From Anomaloglossus baeobatrachus (taxonomy: Eukaryota; Chordata; Amphibia; Anura; Aromobatidae): a DNA stretch of 64,000 nt. Of the stretch, positions 11,780 through 23,199 are shown piece by piece. The notes beneath the pieces were generated by a model that was not told the origin of the DNA, ran no database searches, and saw only the letters and a list, made by a program, of their open reading frames with translations. The position numbers and the translations under genes were made by a program. The stretch's first letter is position 1. Each line of letters starts with the position of its first letter. The stretch covers positions 244,647,451 through 244,711,450 of the forward strand of contig NC_134358.1 in the NCBI RefSeq assembly GCF_048569485.1. Reading direction: 5' to 3'.

Positions 11780-12291
11780 ATCGTTATGCCGATATGTGGA
11801 GATCGCTGCCGTAGCGAACATAATCGCTACGGCAGCGTCACACGTACTTACCTGCTCGGCGACGACGCTGTGACCGACGAACCGCCTCCTTTCTAAGGGG
11901 GCGGTTCGCTCGGCGTCACAGCGACGTCCCTAAGCGGCCGCCCAATCAAAGTGGAGGGGCCGAGATGAGCGGGACGAACATCCCGCCCACCTTTTTCCTT
12001 CCTTATTGCTAGCGTGTGGCAGGTAAGAAGAGGTTCCTCGTTCCTGCGGCGTCACACGTAGCGATGTGTGCTGCCGCAGGGACGAGGATCAACTTTGCCC
12101 CAGCGACAGCAGCGATAATTGGGAGAGGACCCCCATGTCAACGAGGAGCGACTTTGGACGTTTTTGCAACGATCCAAAATCGCTCCTAGGAGTCACACAC
12201 AACGAAATCGCTATAGCGGCCGGATGTGCGTCACAAAATCCGTGACCCCAACGAGAACGCTGTAGCGATCTCGTAGCGTGTAAAGCCACCC
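11780..12291. mobile_element. GC-rich Harbinger-like MITE (left end eroded)
   Basis: The right end reads GTGTAAAGCCACCC then TTA, like the other MITEs of this type in the window. The interior holds the shared blocks CATCCCGCCCACCTT and GCCGGATGTGCGTCAC. The left end and some of the host Tc1 are missing. No coding region. Confidence 0.75.
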
Positions 12292-12674
12292 TTAGACATC
12301 TCTTTGGTCTTGGCTATGGTGGAGAAGTTGGAGTGTGATTGATTGAGTGTGTGGACAGCTGTCTTTTGTACATGTAAGGAGTTCAAACAGGTACACCGAA
12401 TACAAGTAATGAGTGCAGACAAGGAGACCTTCTTAAAGAAAAAAATAACAGGTCTGTGAGAACCAAAAATATTGCTCATTTGTAGGTGATCAAATACTTA
12501 TTTCATGCAATAAAATGCATAAAATTTGTTTAAAAATCATGCAATGTGATTTTCTGGATTTTTGGGCGAGTTTCTGCCTGGTACAGTTGAAGTATACCCA
12601 CAATAAAAAAATTACAGACCTCTCCATTCTTTGTAGTGGTAAAACATCCAAAATTGGCAGTATATCAAATACTG

Positions 12675-13961
12675 TAGTTGCAATTGTGCTGCCAGGCTCT
12701 GATTTCTGGTGTCCGTGGTTTGGGCAGCATGAATTAAGTGACAGGTTCTCTTTAAGGAGGATCGTGATTCAGCATTCCTTAGATGATGTAAGAAACAGGG
12801 TTATCATGTCAACAATAAGTGATAAAATCTGAAACCAGAAACTAAATCCAATATGAAAAGCAGGAAACTACAATAATAAAATATATGGCAAGAGGGCAGC
12901 CAACGTCAAAATTCCCTGCTGAAAAGGAAGGTCAGCAGCTGTCTTCCTTTCAGCAGTTTTCTTATCAGACTTGGAAAGCTGAAACAATGTGTATTCACTA
13001 TGTACAAATGTGAACCTCATTTATAGGAGACTGGTGGAATGATTCCCGATATACTGACATAGAGCTCTGAAAATTATACTAATCATGTGCTCTCATGAGA
13101 ACAACACTGAAGCTTCTGTTCTACCTTTTCACATCATTATAACTAAAATATAATCAATTTAATAACTGATAAAAAAAAGCAATAAAAGAAGAAATAAACT
13201 TTCAAGTTTGAACGAAGGAAGCACCAATTGCCTTAGCTTTATGAATTATATGCTTAAGAAAAGTGAGCAGCTGATGATTATATCCACTGCGCTGTTCTCT
13301 TGCAACTCTTTAGCTATCCTCTAACTTACAATTTTGTGAGAGTAGAGAGAGACCAACACCTGTTGGGAGAGTTGTCCCAAATTTTAACAAATGTCCCCTG
13401 TAAAAAAAAACGCCACTAACATGTTTTGGGCCCGATTTGTCAAAGATTTTATGCCAATTATGCCAAAAACATGCTTTTTGACGCGTTTTCAATGCGTTTT
13501 TGATGCATATTTTTTGGTACAAATTTTTCCCATTCATTAGAATGGGTGAAATCTGCAGTAAAATACTGAAAGTATTGACAAACTGCAGGTTTAAATCTGC
13601 ACCAAACTGTAAGGAGAAAATACCATGCAAAAAGTTGTAAAAAATTTGTGCAGGACAAAGTAGAGCAACAATTTTGTAACTTTTGGCAGCTTCACAGACA
13701 GGATGTGGCTACTGTCACCAATCAAATTCATCAAGAAGTGACAATTAAAAATGGTATTTCTTATGCCTGAAATATTGAATGGAGTAACTTATCTGGCAAA
13801 GTACATGGAAATGCATTCCACTGATAAGGTGTATTAAATTCAATAAATGGCATGGAGTTGGCACATTTTTTTTCTGCACACACCTCATTAAGATTGATGC
13901 TCAAAAAGACAGTATAAATTAATAGAGGTCCTTATATTTTTCTCCTTTTTTGTAACCCTAA
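12675..13961. other. Intronic stretch, no gene seen
   Basis: AT-rich. Only chance frames up to about 106 codons were seen, and no transposon ends were recognised. Confidence 0.55.
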
Positions 13962-14539
13962 GGCGGGCTTTGCACACTACGACATCGCAGGTGCGATGTC
14001 GGTGGGGTCAAATTGAAAATGACGTACTTCCGGAATCGCATGCGACATCGTAGTGTGTAAAGGCTCGATGATACGATTAAGGAGCCCAAAAGCGTTGTAA
14101 TCGTATCATCGGTGCAGCGTCGGCGTAATCCATGATTACGCTGACGCGACGGTCCGATGTTGTTCCTCGTTCCTGCGGCAGCACACATCGCTGTGTGTGA
14201 AGCCGCAGGAGCGAGGAATATCTCCTACCGGCGTCACTGCGGCTTCCGTAGGATATGCGGAAGGAAGGAGGTGGGCGGGATGTTTACATCCCGCTCATCT
14301 CCGCCCCTCCGCTCCTATTGGCCGCCTGTCGTGTGACGTCGCAGTGACGCCATACGACCCACCCCCTTAATAAGGAGGCGGGTTGCGGCCAGAGCGACGG
14401 TCGCAGGACAGGTGAGTCCATGTGAAGCTGCCGTAGCGATAATGTTCTCACAAGGATATCGCCACTGCGACGGGGGCGGGGACTATCGCGCTCGGCATCG
14501 CAGCATCGGCCTGCGATGTCGCAGCGTGCAAAGCCCGCC
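13962..14539. mobile_element. PIF/Harbinger-like MITE, complete
   Basis: TAA precedes the left end GGCGGGCTTTGCAC and TAA follows the right end GTGCAAAGCCCGCC. That gives perfect 14-base inverted ends and a 3-base TAA duplication, the TWA signature of PIF/Harbinger elements. 578 bases, GC-rich, no coding region, with the interior blocks of the family (a CATCCCGC core and paired inverted segments). Confidence 0.85.
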
Positions 14540-14576
14540 TAAGGCTAGTTCTATAACAAAACAACAAAAAATAAAT

Positions 14577-14643
14577 ATTATATATATATATATATATATA
14601 TCTATATATATATATAGATATATATATATATATATATATATAG
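14577..14643. repeat. (TA)n microsatellite
   Basis: About 65 bases of almost pure TA with rare C or G interruptions, next to the left end of the Sleeping Beauty-like fragment. Confidence 0.95.
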
Positions 14644-14821
14644 AGATGAAACCAGAAGTTTACATACACTATCTAAAAAGACAAATCTGCATGTTTTTCT
14701 CACTATCTGACATGAAATCAGAATAAACCTTTCCCGTTTTAGGTCAATTAGGAGAGAGAGAGAGAGAATGTTTAAGGTATTTTTATTCCTTTCTGCAGAG
14801 TCACACGTTTATATACACTAA

Positions 14822-15406
14822 GGCGGGCTTTACACGTTGCGACATCGCTAGCAATTGCTAGCGATGTCCAGCGCGATAGCACCCGCCCCCGTCGCACATG
14901 CGATATGTGGTGATTACTGCCGTAGCAAACATTATTGCTGCGGCAGCTTCACACGCACATACCTACTCGGCGACGTCGCTGTGACCGCCGAACAATCCTT
15001 CCTTCAAGGGAGAGGTGCGTTCAGCGACATCACCGCGACGTCACTAATCGGCTGGCCAATAGAAGCGGAGGGGCGGAGATGAGCGGGACATAACATCCCG
15101 CCCACCTTCTCCCTTCCGCATTGCCGTCGGGACGCAGGTAAGGAGATGTTTGTCGCTCCTGCGGGTTTACAAACAGCAATGTGTGGAGCTGCAGGAACGA
15201 CAAACAACATCGTACCTGCGGTCGAACCGACATTATGGAAATGAACGACGTTGCACAGATCATCGATATTGTACGCTTCTGTGCTCGTTCATCGTCGCAC
15301 CTAGGATTTACATGTTGCGATGTCGCTACCGGTGCCGGATGTGCGTCACTAACGACGTCACCCCGACAATATATCGGCAGCGATGTCGCAACGTGTAAAG
15401 CCCCCC
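14822..15406. mobile_element. PIF/Harbinger-like MITE nested in a Tc1 fragment
   Basis: Left end GGCGGGCTTTACACG, right end CGTGTAAAGCCCCCC, each flanked by TAA (14,819-14,821 and 15,407-15,409). The target before insertion can be read in the same Tc1 family at about 47,650 (ACACTAAGTACTATG), which has a single TAA. This supports the 3-base duplication. 585 bases, GC-rich, non-coding. Confidence 0.9.
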
Positions 15407-15567
15407 TAAGAGTACTATACCTTTAAACAATATGGGACAACCCATATAATGATGTCATGTCTTTGGAAGCTTCTGATAAGGATTTGCAAAATCTGAGTTA
15501 ATTAGAGACACACCTGTGGATGTATTTTAATGCACACCTGAAACACACTGCTTCTTTGTGTAGTCTC

Positions 15568-15893
15568 ATGAGAAAGTCAAAAGAAATCAGCCAAGATCTC
15601 AGGAAGAGAATTGTGGACATGCACAAGTCTAGTTCATACTTGGGTGCAATTTCCAGATACCTGAAGCGGCCTCGTTCATCTGTACAAACAATTATATAAA
15701 AGTACAAACAAGATGGGAATGTCCAGCCATCATAACGCTCAGAAATGAGATGGGTTCTATGTACCAGAGATGAACGTGCTTTGGTTAGAGATGTACATAT
15801 CAACCCAAGAAAAAAAGCAAATGACCTAGTGAAGATGCTGGCGGAAGCTGGTAAAATTGAGTCATTATCCACAGTGAAACGAGTACTGTATTA
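15568..15893 (+). pseudogene. Sleeping Beauty-like transposase, N-terminal remnant
   Basis: From the ATG at 15,568 the residues MRKSKEISQDLRKRIVDMHK and later YLKRPRSSVQTII and DERALVRDVHINPRKKANDL are the paired-like DNA-binding region of Tc1 transposases. In-frame stops occur after QTII and after NVQPS. The catalytic domain is absent because the element is truncated at about 15,896. Confidence 0.85.
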
Positions 15894-15907
15894 ACATTTG
15901 CTGAAAG

Positions 15908-16069
15908 GTGTACCTGTGTCCGCTTTGAACACTGAAGCTGAATGCTCCTCACATTCAGTCATGCGCAGTATGAAGCCGGGTGTACGCGTCACGGCTTCAA
16001 ATAGGTCTAGTGTGCATGACCAGAAATGCAGGCATTCAGCTTCAGTGTTCACCGCGGACACAGGTACAC
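15908..16069. repeat. Foldback repeat, 38-bp arms
   Basis: The arm at 15,908-15,945 (starting GTGTACCTGTGTCCGC) is the complement of 16,032-16,069, with two mismatches. The 86-base middle also has some self-complementarity. Probably a MITE remnant. Confidence 0.8.
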
Positions 16070-16276
16070 GTGTCACCACTGGTGACGCTGAATTGAATAG
16101 CATGTTAGCACGTCCCTATGGGCGTACTAACATGCTAAGAAAGCAGATTAGTTGGGGGAAGTAACACCCTTACAACTAGTCCCTGGCCTCATTAGCATAT
16201 TATAAAGAATCTTTACAAATACTTTTTCTAAAGATCTCTTTATCTATGCTACTGGATACAGGGTTGATTAGGCAGA

Positions 16277-16379
16277 GATTAGCAATATGCACTCAGAACT
16301 GCTTGTGGCCCTGGGTACATATTGCCAGGTGCAATATGTACCCAGAGCCACAAGCAGTTCTGAGTGCATATTGCTAATC
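16277..16379. repeat. Near-perfect hairpin, 49-bp arms, 5-base loop
   Basis: The arm 16,277-16,325 is the complement of 16,331-16,379 with one mismatch (a G-U pair in RNA). The loop is CAGGT. It looks like a small palindromic MITE. The size would also fit a long precursor hairpin, but nothing shows transcription. Confidence 0.9.
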
Positions 16380-16394
16380 AGTTCCCTTTAACAA

Positions 16395-16517
16395 ATACTT
16401 GCTACTTTATACTGGTAAATCACATAAAAGCCCAATAAAATACATTTAAGTTTGTGGATGTAACGTGAAAAAATATGGAAAGGTTCACACTGTATGAATA
16501 CTTTTTTTAAGGCACAG
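16395..16517 (+). mobile_element. Tc1-like 3' end fragment
   Basis: The stretch ends TATGAATACTTTTTTTAAGG then CACAG before a TA at 16,518, the usual form of a Tc1 terminal repeat of another family. No transposase is left. Confidence 0.6.
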
Positions 16518-16519
16518 TA

Positions 16520-18654
16520 TGAGATAGTCTGCAGCCTCTAGTAATATGGATCCAAAGGGTTTTGCTCTAGAATGGAAGCTGATACAACAAAAAAGTAGAA
16601 TAGCTCATAAGCACTCCTAACAATAGGACTGTACGACTTCTAGATTTTTTTCTATCATCTTGTTTGTTTTCCTTAGGCTGTTTTCTTGGAAGTGCAGATA
16701 TTCGCTACCATAATTTTAAACAGGAAATAAAAAATGATGACTCGCATCATGTCCACAATTCGAGCAAAACGTCTCTCACATACCAGCACTTATTTTATTT
16801 CATCTATTTATTTTTCAATTTAGCCATTCAATGTTATAGGAATGCTGTTTAAATATGAGATCCGCAATTGATATTCTAGGGCTCCCCCAACACCCATCCT
16901 GGGAAGTAACATGCTGGGTAGAAATGCTGACAGCAGTATATTTAATACTGCAGAACATTTATAACTGTTATGTGAATGAACTGTTATTGTTATGTAGAAC
17001 AATAGAAGATGTAAGATGTAACATGAATAATGTGGAAAGAATCCACCCTAAACCGGCAAAACATCATAAAATATTTGCTAGAACATTCCCCTTCAAATCA
17101 GCATATTCTCCAGCATACAACTAATTACATTAATAAAACCGCTATTATATCCCTAATGTTTCACAGCTTGCACATTTTGTTAGTTGATAGTTGAAGTACT
17201 ATATGTTATCTACTGTCATTTTCTTTTAGCATTTTTTGCCTTTTATCAATTTTGCTTCTGCATGGCACATTTATTTTGTATGAGGATGAACTTTAGTTCT
17301 TGAAAACCACTAATAATATAACATACAAAAGGTCCATCCATTCAAACACAGGTACTATTAGAGGTTTTGCTACATTTGACTACTAGATTGATTGAAGTTT
17401 GTCATATGAGGTCCCTAATGATCTCCTTCCTGGCAACTCACTGAAGTGTATTCAGTGGCAATTATGGGAAGCAACAGCTGACAATTTACACAGTGTGAAT
17501 ATATAGTGGCATAGCACAACCCCAAAAAGGTGAGCTCATTGTTATAGCACTCATTTGCCTGTTTCACCATCATATGACACCATAGCTATTTTTTGTTTTT
17601 ACAGTATTTTCGGAATATATTGCACTTATTCTTGCAATTAAACGTTGGTAACCTTATTTCTGGTGATCTTTAAAACATTTAATTTCAAAAGTTAGTTCTG
17701 TCTTAAAATAAATCAGGATTAAACAGGCCTGTACTTTTTAGTAGGCTATAGCAGTCTAGTGCCTCTTGCGGCAGGTTGTGACGGGCGGCTTATTTTTTTT
17801 TCCTCTGCGCAATCTGTGCCTTGTTGAGGTAAAACAAAGTGATAGGAGCTGAGGATGACTGGTGCTCTGATTGATGGAGCTGCGGTTCTGCTGCTCCACC
17901 AGCCATCAGAGAAAGGACTACTGACATAAGAGTCACATAAGCAGTCACTCTCAGTACACTGCCAGCTTCCAGGGCTCATGCATCAGCATCATCACTCGAC
18001 AAATGTTCATGTGTTTCCATAACGATAGATAGATTGAACAATCAATACAATAGATAGAAGAAAGATAGATGGGTCAGTGTTGTGTAGAAGAGCCTCTTAC
18101 TGACTGTTGCACTGTAAATCGATCCAGACGGCAGCAAAGTCTGGACAAATGGGATGAGGTAGTGCAGATTCTGTTATTTGCTCACCTTCCACTTCTGAGA
18201 TATTACAGCATTGTCACATACTGTATGTCACAGCACAGCAGTACTGACTATGCGCCTGAAGAAGAACAATTTTAGCACACAGTTTACCTAAACTGTGATG
18301 AGTACAGTGAAAATTTGGACATGAGCTGTACCTGCTATGTGTGGGAATGCAAAACATATAGTAAGACTACTTGATCTAGGGAGAAACCCTATGACATCTC
18401 TAGATATACACATGCCCAGACAAGGGGTAGATATATCATTGGTGCACAAGGGCCCAAGCGATAACGGGGCCATTTCCACCTCCAAAGCAGGTGGAATTGT
18501 ACAATATGATGAGCTATTGGACTGTTAGGGGCCCAAATAGTGTTCTTGCACAGGGCCCTCTGTATGTGTCCGCCAATGGCCCAGACACTTTGTTACAGTG
18601 ACGAGCTGCATAGGCCACTGGTTTCTGGGATAACTTCATCAATTTTATGTTATA
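16520..18654. other. Intronic stretch, no gene seen
   Basis: Mostly AT-rich. A short GATA-rich microsatellite lies at about 18,023-18,070. Frames are short and match no family I know. Confidence 0.55.
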
Positions 18655-18840
18655 ATGGAGCATATCATATAGCACCAACATAATCTGCAGCGCTTTACAG
18701 GCATTATCCCTATCAAGACTACCAATCTTGAGTACAAGCAAATTACATACAAACTCCTTGCAAATGTTATCCTTGGTGGGATTTGAATCCAAGACCCCAG
18801 TGCTCCAAGGCTACAGCGCTAACCACTGAGCCACCACCAT
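18655..18840 (-). mobile_element. tRNA-derived SINE
   Basis: On the minus strand there is a box A (TGGCTCAGTGG, 18,823-18,833) and a box B (GGATTCAAATCC, 18,779-18,790) at tRNA-like spacing. A non-tRNA body follows, ending near GCAGCGCTTTACAG. The order and tail match the common amphibian tRNA-headed SINE type. The tRNA part would not fold as a working tRNA. Confidence 0.8.
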
Positions 18841-18985
18841 ATCATTCTGCAGCATTTCTGAAGGATGTTGTGTTATGTATTCTTGTAGTGTAATGTCTCA
18901 TATTGTCTGTACATGCCCCCTCTGAAGTGTAAAGTGCTGCAGAATATGTTGGCGCTATATAAATTAAAATATTATTATTACTACG
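18841..18985 (+). mobile_element. SINE 3' tail, opposite orientation
   Basis: AATATGTTGGCGCTATATAA followed by ATT repeats at about 18,935-18,978 is the tail of the same kind of SINE on the plus strand, abutting the minus-strand copy head to head. Confidence 0.65.
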
Positions 18986-19829
18986 TAAAGTTTTATAAAT
19001 TAATACAAATGTGCGATAGTAATAGCACCCACCTGCAGTTTTACCTAAAGACCTGAGCTTTACCAACGTGTTCCTTCTATAATGTGTAAGGGACTGATTA
19101 TTATGTAATTGTGTGGTTGGGATTCTGCTATCAACCTAATTAATTAATGATGTATAAAGCCATTAAAAATAATTCTCATTATTGGTGCAGTACATATGCA
19201 AACAAAACAATTCAGTATGCCAGCGATTAGTATAGTGGAGAATATATAGTATGAATAGTTTGCTTGTGGTTACTGCATTATTATCACTATATATCAGCAT
19301 TATATGTGGCTGTGCCACGGTTTAACATGTACATCATGTACCATGGTGGGTGTGATACCTATGATTAGTATTTATACGATGTGATTATCGATTCATACAT
19401 AGCATGGTGTAATATAACTCAGTCATTTTGCAGTTGTTTCAATTTAGCTTGCAGTATATACAGTACATCTATCATATTCACCTAAATAATATTTAATGTG
19501 TAGATCCTGCTATCCAGACATATAACCAGTCAATGATATAATATCTGGTGCTCTGTAAATCATGTCATTCTCCACTGTTGATAGCAGAGATAAGATCTGT
19601 TTGTATATTTTGCCAATTAAACACATTTTAATAATGGCAACCAACAATACATTGTAGTTTTATTCTTTAGCATGAATTACCTTTATTAGGGGTTGAGGTG
19701 CACATTTCACAGTGTCAGAACTGCGCTGTGTGGCCCTACCCTAACACTGGCAATTTATTGGTACGATCACTCCAAAATTAATAAATCATGACAATAATTG
19801 TCCAGTCTAAATGGACTTGTAGGTCATGT
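18986..19829. other. AT-rich stretch, no gene seen
   Basis: No frames, transposon ends or RNA boxes were recognised. Confidence 0.5.
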
Positions 19830-20395
19830 ACACACGTAGAGTATCTGGTGAGTTCTTACCTCAGTATTGCTAAGGCCACGTGCACACGTTGGGTATTTGG
19901 TGAGTTTTTTACCTCAGTATTTGTAGCCAAAACCAGGAGTGTGTGATAAATATAGAAGTGTTTCTATTCCCTATGTCCCACTACTGGTTTTGGCTTACAA
20001 ATACTGAGGTAAAAATCTCACCAAATACTCAACATGTGCACATGGCCTAATAGGGTTTATCAGAACTCGCTGTGTTTTTGTTACTTTTAGGCTATGTGCA
20101 CTAGTAGAGTATTTGGTGAGATTTGTACCTCAGTATATGTAAGGCCATGTGCACACACTCAGTATTTGGAGAGTTTTTACCTCAGCATCTGTAAGCCAAA
20201 AACAGGAGTGGCTAAATAATATAGAAGTGGTGCCTGTGTTTCTATTATACTTTACCTCAGTTTCACTCCTGGTTATAGCTTACAAATACTGAGGTAAAAA
20301 ACTGAAATACTCAACAAGTACACGTGGCCTTACAAATACTGAGGTAATAAACTCACTAAATACTCATAAAGTGCACGTGGCCTTAAAGGGACACA
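19830..20395. mobile_element. Cluster of short inverted-repeat MITEs
   Basis: Copies share ends like GGCCACGTGCACACGT...TATTTGGTGAG and the complement CTCACCAAATACTCAAC...GTGCACATGGCC. One copy spans about 19,872-20,049 and another, partly overlapping pair about 20,090-20,395. Each encloses AAAACCAGGAGTG and its complement, so each folds into a long hairpin. Non-coding. Confidence 0.75.
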
Positions 20396-20939
20396 TTCAT
20401 TTTTAGTGCCTAGAGCAGGGGTCAGGAACCTTTTTGGCTAAGAGAGCCGTAAACGCCACATATTTTGAAATATAATTCCGCGAGAGCCGTACAATATGTT
20501 TAAAGGGCCATTGACAGATCAATCGCTCCAATGTTCACTTAGTACAGCAAGGAATGCTCCTCCCTGCTGTATAAAGCCACAACTGGACTGAAACAATGGT
20601 AATTAGCAGTATAAAAATCAAATAAATAACTTACATTGTGAACTTGCGATGCATGACATCAGTCCAGCAGTCTGGCTTCTTCTTTTTCCTGCGCATGACT
20701 GGAAGCTGGCATTCTTCCCACCTGATGTTGAGAGAATGCCAGCTTTGAGGCATTCGCAGAAGAAAGAAGCTGGAATCTTGGACATGTCACACAACGCATT
20801 GTCAGTTATGTCAATTATCTATTTTATTATTTCACAGCGAATTATTGTTTAGGTCCAGCGGTGGCTTAGTGCAGCAGAGAGGAACACTCCTTTGTGTACT
20901 AAGTGACCGCTGGAGCAATTGTATCTGTCAGTGGCCCAG

Positions 20940-21500
20940 ACACCCTGCTTCCCATACAGCCTGCACCCCCCATATCACACACACACACTGCTCCACATAC
21001 AGCCTGCACCCCCCATATCCCACACACACACACACACACACTGCTTCCCATACAGCCTGCACCCCCCAGATCTCACACACTACACCCCCATATGTCACAT
21101 ACCCTGCTTCCCATACAGCCTGCACCCCCCCATATCACACACACACACACACTGCTCCCCATACAGCCTGCACCCCCCATATCCCACACACTACACCCCC
21201 ATATGTCACATACCCTGCTTCCCATACAGCCTGCACCCCCCCATATCACACACACACACACACTGCTCCCCATACAGCCTGCACCCCCCATATCCCACAC
21301 ACACACACACTGCTTCCCATACAGCCTGCACCCCCCATATCCCACACACACACACTGCTTCCCATACAGCCTGCACCCCCCATATCCCACACACTACACC
21401 CCCATATGTCACATACCCTGCTTCCCATACAGCCTGCACCCCCCATATCACACACAATACACCCCCATATCTCACACACCCTGCTCACATATCTCACCCT
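20940..21500. repeat. Minisatellite with CA-repeat spacers inside the hAT element
   Basis: The block CCCATACAGCCTGCACCCCC recurs about ten times, separated by ATATC(C/A)CACACA runs of variable length and by CTACACCCCCATATGTCACA segments. Long frames on both strands here are by-products of the repeat. Confidence 0.92.
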
Positions 21501-21825
21501 GCCTGTACCCCAACTTACCCCTCTCAAACACTCTGCACCCCTTCACATCCTTCTGTCAGTCTGCAGCCCTCATATGCCCCTCACCCTGCAGCCCCCCTCA
21601 CCCTCATGTCCCCTCTTTTCTTATTACCAGTCATGTGTCCAAATCTCCTTCAGGATTCAGTTCTCTTGCTTTCTGCCCGGCATCCTGTGTCTCCTCCCAC
21701 ACAGTCACATGGGCGTGACGTCATCGCAGGTCCTGCAGGATGGAGTATTCCGTCTTCTGTGCAGGTCAGGAGCACTCTTGCAGCTCAGACACGGCTGGTG
21801 CCTCTCCAGGTGAGGGGCCCCTCTT

Positions 21826-21966
21826 CTGACACTGGGCTCCCCTGACTCACAGTTCGGCCACTACACAGCAGCACTACACATAGACGCAGAGCGGCTGCCG
21901 GGCCCCTATGTGTACTAGTGCCGCTGTGTAGTGGCCGGCCTGTGAGTCAGGGGAGCCCAGTGTCAG
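21826..21966. repeat. Long hairpin inside the hAT element
   Basis: The arm starting at 21,826 (CTGACACTGGGCTCCCCTGA) pairs with the complement ending at 21,966. Pairing continues inward through GGCCACTACACAGC and its partner. Confidence 0.85.
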
Positions 21967-22426
21967 TAGAGGGGCGGCTCACTCGTTCCCCCGCTGATCC
22001 GGTCTCCTCGGCGCATCGTCCATTGCTGTCGCTCGCTGACCTCTCAGCAGGCGCGCAGTGATGACGTCACCGCGCTCGCTGCAGAGCTGTCAGAAGAACG
22101 CCGACAGTTACAGCGGGGAGAATGATAAGAGAGAGAGCGCGCCGCTCACTCTCTCATCATTGCGCGCTCACTCTCTCATCATTGCTCTCAATTGTGCTGG
22201 CGCCGGCCCTGATCCTTCCCATAGACAGGTAGGAGCCCTGTCTGCGAGCCAGATACGGCCATCAAAAGAGCCATATCTGGCTCGCGAGCCATAGGTTCCC
22301 GACCCCTGGCCTAGAGCAAGAAAGTTGTGAATACAGCCCTGACCAATTACAACTGTGCACTAGATATTGTCCTCCACTTCACATTTTAGCCCCAGGACTT
22401 CATGGTTTTTTTCTCCTCTCTTTCTG

Positions 22427-22526
22427 AAACCCTTTACCACTATTAATCTGTTTACCAAGACATCTAAAATCAACCTAAACCCTTTACCACTATTAATCTG
22501 TTTACCAAGACATCTAAAATCAACCT
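22427..22526. repeat. 50-bp direct tandem duplication
   Basis: The block starting AAACCCTTTACCACTATTAA occurs twice back to back at 22,427 and 22,477, without visible differences. Confidence 0.9.
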
Positions 22527-22605
22527 ACGCCTCACCTCCTAAGACCTGCAGAGATTTCTTCCACCAAGAATAGCAAAATCCATCTCCTAATTTAAACAAA
22601 CTTAA

Positions 22606-23048
22606 GCTGGGTTTACACACTGCAACATCTCAAACGACATCGCTGTAACGTCACCGGTTTTGTGACGCAATAGCGATGTTGTTTGCGATGTTGCAGTGTG
22701 TGAAACCTATCAGCGACCCGGCCCCTGCTGTGAAGTTGTAATCGTTCAAATCGTTCAGGACCATTCCTAGGTCCTTTGTTTCCCGCTGTGCAGCATGAAG
22801 TTTCAGTGTGTGAAGACTTTGCAGCGACTTTGTTAGCAACTTCCCTTTCAAAAGGCTGCTTATCAACGTCCCCAACAACCAGCTAGGTCGCTCTGCAGGT
22901 CCGGATCGCTGTTGAGTTGTTGGCCAGGTTTGCCTGTTTGACAGCTCACCAGCGACTTAGCAGAGACTTTGGGGAGGTCGCTGTTACGTCACAAAACCGG
23001 TGACGTTACAGCGATGTCCTTTGCAATGTTGCAGTGTGTAAACCCAGC
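22606..23048. mobile_element. MITE with TTAA target duplication
   Basis: TTAA (22,602-22,605 and 23,049-23,052) flanks perfect inverted ends GCTGGGTTTACACACTGCAA and its complement. 443 bases, no coding region. TTAA suggests Kolobok or piggyBac mobilisation, unlike the TAA copies elsewhere in the window. Confidence 0.85.
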
Positions 23049-23199
23049 TTAAGTCTTCCGCTAACCTTATGGCCAGTTTTAGAGGAGTGAACTTTGGGAG
23101 CATTTGACCACACGTCCAATGATCTTAACTGACAGCTTCATAGTGATCTATAAAACTGTCAGTCAGGTTATTAGACCCTCCGTTGGAACAAATTTGTAT

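Larger units (their letters stand above)
6497..12674 (-). mobile_element. Tc1-like transposon, split by nested insertions
   Basis: The left end (6,497-6,784) starts CAGTGGGGAAAATAAG after a TA, and the right end (11,212-12,674) finishes at ACTG before a TA. Both match the copy at 42,885-44,473. The transposase is on the minus strand and heavily decayed. A Gypsy element (6,785-11,211) is inserted in the transposase C-terminal region. A GC-rich MITE (about 11,780-12,291) has replaced another part of the coding region. The copy is long dead. Confidence 0.85.
14645..15896 (+). mobile_element. Sleeping Beauty-like Tc1 transposon, 5' part only
   Basis: The left end contains AAGTTTACATACACTA, typical of Sleeping Beauty-like Tc1 elements, followed by the 5' untranslated part and the transposase N-terminus. 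A Harbinger-like MITE sits at 14,822-15,406. The element stops after the N-terminal third of the transposase and the 3' end is absent. The related copies at 47,444-47,872 and 52,517-52,945 lack the MITE and show the empty site. Confidence 0.85.
20416..22308. mobile_element. Non-autonomous hAT transposon
   Basis: The left end CAGGGGTCAGGAACC and right end GGTTCCCGACCCCTG are inverted, and both sides carry the 8-base duplication GCCTAGAG (20,408-20,415 and 22,309-22,316), the hAT hallmark. The sub-terminal AGAGAGCCGTAAACGCCACA is shared with Charlie-type hAT elements of vertebrates. No transposase is present. The inside holds a tandem repeat (20,940-21,500) and a long hairpin (21,826-21,966). 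The exact duplication suggests a fairly young insertion. Confidence 0.93.

Noticed and set aside
18779-18840. Functional tRNA gene
   Set aside because: Box A and box B are present, but the sequence continues into a SINE body and the tRNA arms do not pair well.
20845-21845. Three overlapping plus-strand frames of about 270-320 codons
   Set aside because: They arise from the CA-rich minisatellite of the hAT element, open in all three frames, with no conserved residues.
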